A stretch of DNA of 8,332 nucleotides, from assembly GCA_035553515.1 (NCBI GenBank), contig DATNDG010000079.1:1-8332 (forward strand), read 5' to 3'. Source of the stretch: DAHUYF01 sp035553515. GTDB lineage: Bacteria > Pseudomonadota > Alphaproteobacteria > ATCC43930 > CGMCC-115725. A model generated the notes under the pieces. It saw nothing but the letters and a program-made list of their open reading frames with translations. It did not search any database and had not been told where the DNA came from. Below are positions 4,399 to 8,332 of the stretch, in pieces. A program made the translations under genes and the position numbers. Positions within the stretch are counted from its first letter, which is position 1; every line of letters starts with the position of its first letter.

Positions 4399-7266
4399 AT
4401 GTGCGGGATCGCTGGATTTCTCACCCCGCGGCGGTTGGCGCGTCCGGCGCTCGAGGCGGCCGTCGCGGCGATGACGGAATCGCTTCGCCATCGCGGCCCC
4501 GATGACGGCGGGCTATGGAGCGATGCCGATGCCGGCATCGCCCTCGGTCATCGCCGCCTCTCGATCATCGATGTCAGCGCCGCGGGCCACCAGCCGATGG
4601 TGACGGCGGACGGCCGCCTCGTCGTCACCTTCAACGGCGAAATCTACAACTATCGCGACCTCGCTCAGCAGCTTCGGCAGGCGGGTGTCACCTTGCGCAG
4701 CCGCTCCGACACGGAGGTGCTGCTTCAGGGCTTTGCGCATTGGGGAGTAGAGGAAACCTTGCGCCAGTGCGAGGGCATGTTTGCCTTCGCGGTGTGGGAT
4801 CGCGAACGCCGCGAGCTGACGCTCGGGCGGGACCGCCTCGGCATAAAGCCGCTCTACTGGGGACATGTCGACGGCGCCCTCGCCTTCGCCTCTGAACTGA
4901 AAGCGCTGCGGGCGCTGGGCAGCGCGCTCGATATCGATCGAGCGGCGCTCGCTGCATATTTACGCTTCGGCTACGTGCCAGCGCCGGCCAGCATCTACCG
5001 GGACGTCTATAAGCTCGAGCCGGGGACGATGCTCGCAATCGCAGCCGGCGGCGAGCCGCGGATAAACCGATATTGGGACATGCGAAGGGTGGCGGGCCAG
5101 AGCCACGAAGCTTTGCGCCTGGGGCAGGATGCCGAAGCGGTTGCCGGACTCGAGCAGGTGCTGGCCCGTGCCGTGCGCAGCGAGATGGTCTCGGACGTCC
5201 CTCTCGGCGCATTTCTCTCGGGCGGCATCGACTCCTCGCTCGTTACGGCGCTGATGCAGCAGGCGAGCGACCGTCCGGTAAAGACTTTCACCATCGGCTT
5301 CAACAGTAGCGAGCACAATGAAGCGCAGCACGCGCGCCTGGTGGCGACCCATCTGAGAACCGATCACACCGAGCTATACGTCGACGACCAGTCGGCGCGC
5401 GACGTGATTCCTTATCTGCCGATCTGGTACGACGAGCCTTTCGCCGATTCCTCGCAGATTCCGACGCAGATCGTCTCGAGCTTGGCGCGCAAGCACGTGA
5501 CAGTCGCGTTGTCGGGCGACGGCGGCGACGAGCTCTTCGGTGGCTATACGCGCTATCGGCTGGCGCGGAACCTGGAGCGGGTGCTTCGCGGCATTCCCTA
5601 TCCCCTGCGCCGCGGCGTCGCCGCCCGACTGGAAAACGTGCCGGAGGGCATGATCCGCCGCGTCGCTGCGCTGCTCCCTCCGGGGTTGCGCCCCAGGCTG
5701 ATCGAGCAGCGGCTCCCGAAGCTTGCGGCGCTCCTGCGCGAACGCGACGGCGACGCTGCCTATCGTCGTCTCGTCTCGCTCTGGCCCGAACCGGGGTCGA
5801 TGGTGATCGGGATGCGAGCCGGCGTCGATGGCGAGCCGGATGGCGTCGCATCGGCGGGTCTTCCGAGCCTCACCGAGCGCATGATGCTGCGTGACATCCG
5901 CAATTTCCTCACGGGATCGGCGTTGACGCTGGTGATCGACCTTTTGTTCACCTTCGTCTTTCTCGCCTTGATGCTCTTCTACTCGCCGCTGTTGACCGGC
6001 ATCGTCGTCGCCTCCTTCCCGCTCTATGCAGTGCTCTCTGTGACGGTGACGCCGGTACTGCGCCGGCGCCTGCGCGAAAAGTTCGATCGCGGCTCGGAGA
6101 GCCAGGCCCTGCTCGTCGAAAGCGTTACCGGGATGGAGACGGTGAAGGCGATGGCGGTCGAGCCGCAAATCCAGCGCCGCTGGGAGGAGCAGCTCGCCGC
6201 CTACGTCGCCGCCAGCTTCCGGGTCATCGCGCTCGGCACCTGGGCGAGCCAGGGCGTACAGTTCATCAGCAAGCTGGTTACCGCGCTGATCCTCTATTTC
6301 GGTGCCCTTCAGGTGATCGAAGGACGTCTCAGCGTCGGCGAGCTCGTCGCCTTCAACATGCTGGCGACCCGCGTTGCACAGCCGGTGCTGCGGCTCGCGC
6401 AGATCTGGCAGGATTTCCAGCAGACGCGCGTCTCGATCGACCGCTTGGGCGACATTCTCAACGCGCCGTCGGAATCGCTCTACAATGCCGCCCGCGCCAG
6501 CCTGCCGGCGATCCGCGGCGAGATCACCTTCGAGCATGTGACCTTTCGCTACCAGCCGCATGCCGGCGAGGTGCTGCACGACGTCGATTTCCGCATCCCT
6601 CCCGGCCAGGTGGTCGGCATCGTCGGACCGTCCGGCTCGGGGAAATCGACGCTGACCAAGTTGATCCAGCGCCTCTATGTCCCCGAAAGCGGCCGCGTGC
6701 TGGTCGACGGCGTCGATCTCGCGCTCGTCGATGTCGCCTGGCTGCGCCGCCAGGTCGGCGTGGTGCTGCAGGAGAGCGTGCTGTTCAACCGCTCGATTCG
6801 CGACAACATCGCGCTCGGCGATCCCGGCATGCCGATCGAGCGGGTAGTGGCCGCCGCGAAGCTTGCCGGCGCCCACGAATTCATTCTCGAATTGCCGGAG
6901 GCCTACGACACCGTGGTCGGCGAGCGGGGCGCAAGCCTTTCCGGCGGGCAGCGCCAACGCATTGCGATCGCCCGCGCTCTGGTCGGCAATCCGCGCATCC
7001 TGATCTTCGATGAAGCCACGAGCGCGCTCGACTACGAGAGCGAGCGGATCATCCAGCAGAACATGCGCGAGATCGTCAAGGGGCGCACGGTGCTGATCAT
7101 CGCCCATCGGCTTTCAACCGTGCGCCATGCCGATCGGATCCTGACGCTCGATCGCGGCCGCCTCGTCGAGGATGGCAGCCATGACGAGCTGATCCGCACC
7201 GGCGGACGCTACGCCGCATTGCATCGCCTTCAGAGTGGGATACAGGAAGTCCATGAAGCCGGCTGA
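4399..7266 (+). CDS. In-frame fusion: truncated AsnB-type amidotransferase + truncated HlyB-type ABC exporter
   Basis: 955 residues with no stop. Residues 1-499 are asparagine synthetase (glutamine-hydrolysing)-like. They show Cys2 (MCGIAGF), 'RHRGPDDGG', the glutaminase motif 'FNGEIYNY' from F78, the ATP-pyrophosphatase loop SGGIDSS (274-280), SGDGGDE (372-378), and 'ERMMLRD' at 493-499. The following conserved family segment, beginning LPDDILxKxDR, is absent. From I500 the protein matches the RTX-toxin exporter HlyB from 'IRNFLTGSALTLVID' onward. It has two membrane helices near 508-552, another pair between about 615 and 660, and then a complete ATPase domain: Walker A GPSGSGKST (743-751), signature LSGGQ (847-851), Walker B with D871/E872, and H-loop His903. 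HlyB proteins are about 700 residues, so the N-terminal ~250 (the C39-like peptidase domain and first two helices) are missing. AsnB in EPS clusters is thought to amidate sugars; HlyB exports C-terminal-signal proteins. Neither half is complete, so loss of function is likely for both. It overlaps the HlyD gene by 14 nt. Cause: deletion, rearrangement or misassembly. Confidence 0.88.
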   Translation: MCGIAGFLTPRRLARPALEAAVAAMTESLRHRGPDDGGLWSDADAGIALGHRRLSIIDVSAAGHQPMVTADGRLVVTFNGEIYNYRDLAQQLRQAGVTLRSRSDTEVLLQGFAHWGVEETLRQCEGMFAFAVWDRERRELTLGRDRLGIKPLYWGHVDGALAFASELKALRALGSALDIDRAALAAYLRFGYVPAPASIYRDVYKLEPGTMLAIAAGGEPRINRYWDMRRVAGQSHEALRLGQDAEAVAGLEQVLARAVRSEMVSDVPLGAFLSGGIDSSLVTALMQQASDRPVKTFTIGFNSSEHNEAQHARLVATHLRTDHTELYVDDQSARDVIPYLPIWYDEPFADSSQIPTQIVSSLARKHVTVALSGDGGDELFGGYTRYRLARNLERVLRGIPYPLRRGVAARLENVPEGMIRRVAALLPPGLRPRLIEQRLPKLAALLRERDGDAAYRRLVSLWPEPGSMVIGMRAGVDGEPDGVASAGLPSLTERMMLRDIRNFLTGSALTLVIDLLFTFVFLALMLFYSPLLTGIVVASFPLYAVLSVTVTPVLRRRLREKFDRGSESQALLVESVTGMETVKAMAVEPQIQRRWEEQLAAYVAASFRVIALGTWASQGVQFISKLVTALILYFGALQVIEGRLSVGELVAFNMLATRVAQPVLRLAQIWQDFQQTRVSIDRLGDILNAPSESLYNAARASLPAIRGEITFEHVTFRYQPHAGEVLHDVDFRIPPGQVVGIVGPSGSGKSTLTKLIQRLYVPESGRVLVDGVDLALVDVAWLRRQVGVVLQESVLFNRSIRDNIALGDPGMPIERVVAAAKLAGAHEFILELPEAYDTVVGERGASLSGGQRQRIAIARALVGNPRILIFDEATSALDYESERIIQQNMREIVKGRTVLIIAHRLSTVRHADRILTLDRGRLVEDGSHDELIRTGGRYAALHRLQSGIQEVHEAG
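5887..5901 (+). other. Fusion junction between AsnB-like and HlyB-like coding sequence
   Basis: The codons here read Leu-Arg-Asp-Ile-Arg (497-501). To the left, ERMMLRD fits AsnB proteins, where LPDDILxKxDR should soon follow. To the right, IRNFLTG fits HlyB proteins, where it normally follows 'RELDT/Q'. The switch therefore lies at or next to GAC-ATC (5893-5898). No insertion sequence, long repeat or frameshift is visible at the point. The exact base is inferred from remembered family patterns, not an alignment. Confidence 0.7.
7244..7249 (+). promoter_or_regulatory. Ribosome binding site of the HlyD-type gene inside the ABC gene
   Basis: AGGAAG lies just before the ATG at 7253 and within the last codons of the upstream reading frame. 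This fixes the overlapping start and supports coupled translation. Confidence 0.55.
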
Positions 7267-8332
7267 TCAGGGCCAAGCGGCTGTGGTGGCGCTGCGCCGT
7301 CCGCTCTCCGCGCGGAGCCGAACTGAACTCGAGTTTCTGCCGGCGGCGCTTGAGATCGTCGAGACGCCGGTCTCGCCGCTGGCGCGGGGCATCATCTTCG
7401 CCATTGTCGGGTTCTTCGCCTGCGCCGTGCTCTGGGCGAGCATCGGCAAAGTCGACATTATCGCCACCGCGACGGGCCGCGTCGTGCCGACCGGCCGCGT
7501 CAAGGTGATCCAGCCTTTCGCGATCGGCGTCGTCCGCGCCATTCACGTTGCCGATGGCGACCAGGTCAAGGCGGGGCAGGTGCTGGTCGAGCTCGACCCC
7601 ACCATCGACACCGCCGACAAGGAGCGGACCCAGTCCGAGCTCCTGGCGCAGCAACTGACCGCGGCGCGGCTCGAGGCGGCGCTTGCCGGCGATCCGGCGG
7701 AATTTGCCCCGCCCTCCGGCGCCAAGCCGGCCGATGTGACGCTGCAGCGTACGCTGCTTCAGGATCAGCTCGACGAGTTCCACGCCAAGCTCGCCGATCT
7801 CGACCGGCAGATCGTTCAGGCGCAGGCCAATCGCGACGCGGTAGCGGCGACCGTGCAGAAGCTCGTCGTTGCCATTCCGTTGCTGCAGCAGCGCGCCGCC
7901 GCGCGTAAATATCTCGCCGATCGCGGCACCGGCTCCAAGCTCGAGTATCTGCAGGTTCAGCAGGACTTCGTCGAGCATCAGCAGGAGCTTCAGGTGCAGA
8001 AAGCGCGGCTCGTCCAGGCCGAGGCCGGCCTCGCCGCGCTCCAGGAAAAGCGTCGCCAGGCGGCGGCCGAATTCCGCCGCACCAATCTGAGCGATCTTGC
8101 CCAGGCGCAGGACAAGGCGGCGGGCTTGCAGCAGGACCTGGTCCAGGCCACCGAGCGCGACCGGCTTCAGACGTTGCGGGCGCCGGTCGACGGCACGGTG
8201 CAGCAGCTCGCGGTACACACCGTGGGCGGCGTCGTGACGCCGGCCCAGCAGCTCATGGTGATCGTCCCGGCGGACAGCCATCTCGAGATCGAAGCGATGG
8301 TGTCGAACAGCGATATTGGCTTCATCCATCCC
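7253..8332 (+). CDS. HlyD-family membrane fusion (periplasmic adaptor) protein, C-terminus cut by window edge
   Basis: 360 codons are visible; HlyD proteins are about 480 residues, so roughly 120 are missing at the right. HlyD links the inner-membrane ABC exporter to a TolC-type outer-membrane channel. Seen in order: a cytoplasmic N-tail (1-44) with 'EFLPAALEIVETPVSP', which closely follows HlyD; a single membrane helix (about 45-64); the strand 'GKVDIIATATGRV'; a first lipoyl half-motif 'IHVADGDQVKAGQVLVELDP' (97-116); a long Gln/Ala-rich coiled-coil hairpin (about 122-300); and a second lipoyl half 'LRAPVDGTVQQLAV' (308-321). The ATG overlaps the end of the upstream gene by 14 nt and has AGGAAG at 7244-7249, suggesting translational coupling as in type I secretion operons. 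This shows that the upstream ABC half is native to this operon. No substrate or TolC gene is in the window. If the fused exporter is inactive, this adaptor has no partner here. Confidence 0.9.
   Translation, partial: MKPADQGQAAVVALRRPLSARSRTELEFLPAALEIVETPVSPLARGIIFAIVGFFACAVLWASIGKVDIIATATGRVVPTGRVKVIQPFAIGVVRAIHVADGDQVKAGQVLVELDPTIDTADKERTQSELLAQQLTAARLEAALAGDPAEFAPPSGAKPADVTLQRTLLQDQLDEFHAKLADLDRQIVQAQANRDAVAATVQKLVVAIPLLQQRAAARKYLADRGTGSKLEYLQVQQDFVEHQQELQVQKARLVQAEAGLAALQEKRRQAAAEFRRTNLSDLAQAQDKAAGLQQDLVQATERDRLQTLRAPVDGTVQQLAVHTVGGVVTPAQQLMVIVPADSHLEIEAMVSNSDIGFIHP

Noticed and set aside
4064..4474. 136-codon plus-strand frame in the gap before the fusion gene
   Set aside because: It is Arg/Pro/Ser-rich with no known pattern, overlaps the strongly supported AsnB start in another frame, and has no ribosome binding site.
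5374..7107. 577-codon open frame on the minus strand across the AsnB-ABC fusion
   Set aside because: It is antisense to strongly recognisable domains, is rich in His/Arg/Asp as expected of a mirror frame in high-GC DNA, and has no recognisable motif. Such frames arise from G/C-rich third positions.
7097..8329. 410-codon minus-strand frame opposite the HlyD gene
   Set aside because: It is antisense to a clear HlyD protein and its composition is that of a mirror frame.
1..8332. CRISPR arrays, tRNA or rRNA genes, insertion sequences
   Set aside because: No regularly spaced repeats, no tRNA-like cloverleaf and no transposase-like protein were seen on reading through both strands by eye.

Overview
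The window looks like a GC-rich alphaproteobacterial chromosome, probably of the rhizobial order. This is inferred from strong G/C at third codon positions, Shine-Dalgarno starts, and the style of the proteins; the taxon is not proven. It holds the edge of an exopolysaccharide (EPS) gene cluster joined to a type I secretion (HlyB/HlyD-type) gene pair.

Left part, minus strand (1-1470): a gene for a cyclic-nucleotide-domain-like/FHA protein (766-1470) is followed 42 nt downstream by the N-terminal part of a membrane sugar transferase of the EPS-initiation type (723 down to 1, running off the window). These two genes probably form an operon. A noticeably AT-rich divergent intergenic region (1471-1627) carries a spaced direct repeat and a small palindrome, and separates this operon from a plus-strand gene.

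Middle, plus strand (1628-3943): a Wzc-like polysaccharide co-polymerase with a C-terminal bacterial tyrosine kinase (BY-kinase) domain. It has an intact Walker B and a C-terminal tyrosine cluster, but its Walker A' motif has His in place of the second Asp and of the usual Arg pair. A 455-nt gap follows (3944-4398). I see no gene in it, only a candidate sigma70-type promoter and a GC-rich hairpin.

Right part, plus strand (4399-8332): the most unusual object is one uninterrupted 955-codon reading frame. Its first ~499 residues are a glutamine-dependent asparagine synthetase-like amidotransferase (AsnB) that stops inside the synthetase domain. Its last ~456 residues are the C-terminal two thirds of a HlyB-type ABC exporter, lacking the N-terminal peptidase-like domain and the first two membrane helices. 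It overlaps by 14 nt a HlyD-type membrane fusion protein gene that runs off the right edge. The simplest reading is a deletion or rearrangement (or an assembly join) fusing the end of an EPS cluster to a type I secretion operon in frame; a functional fusion is possible but unproven.

Together the left and middle genes suggest EPS synthesis with phospho-dependent control: a sugar transferase for initiation, Wzc for chain length and export, an FHA phosphothreonine reader, and an AsnB-type amidotransferase for sugar modification. The right-hand pair would drive one-step protein export if the exporter were whole.
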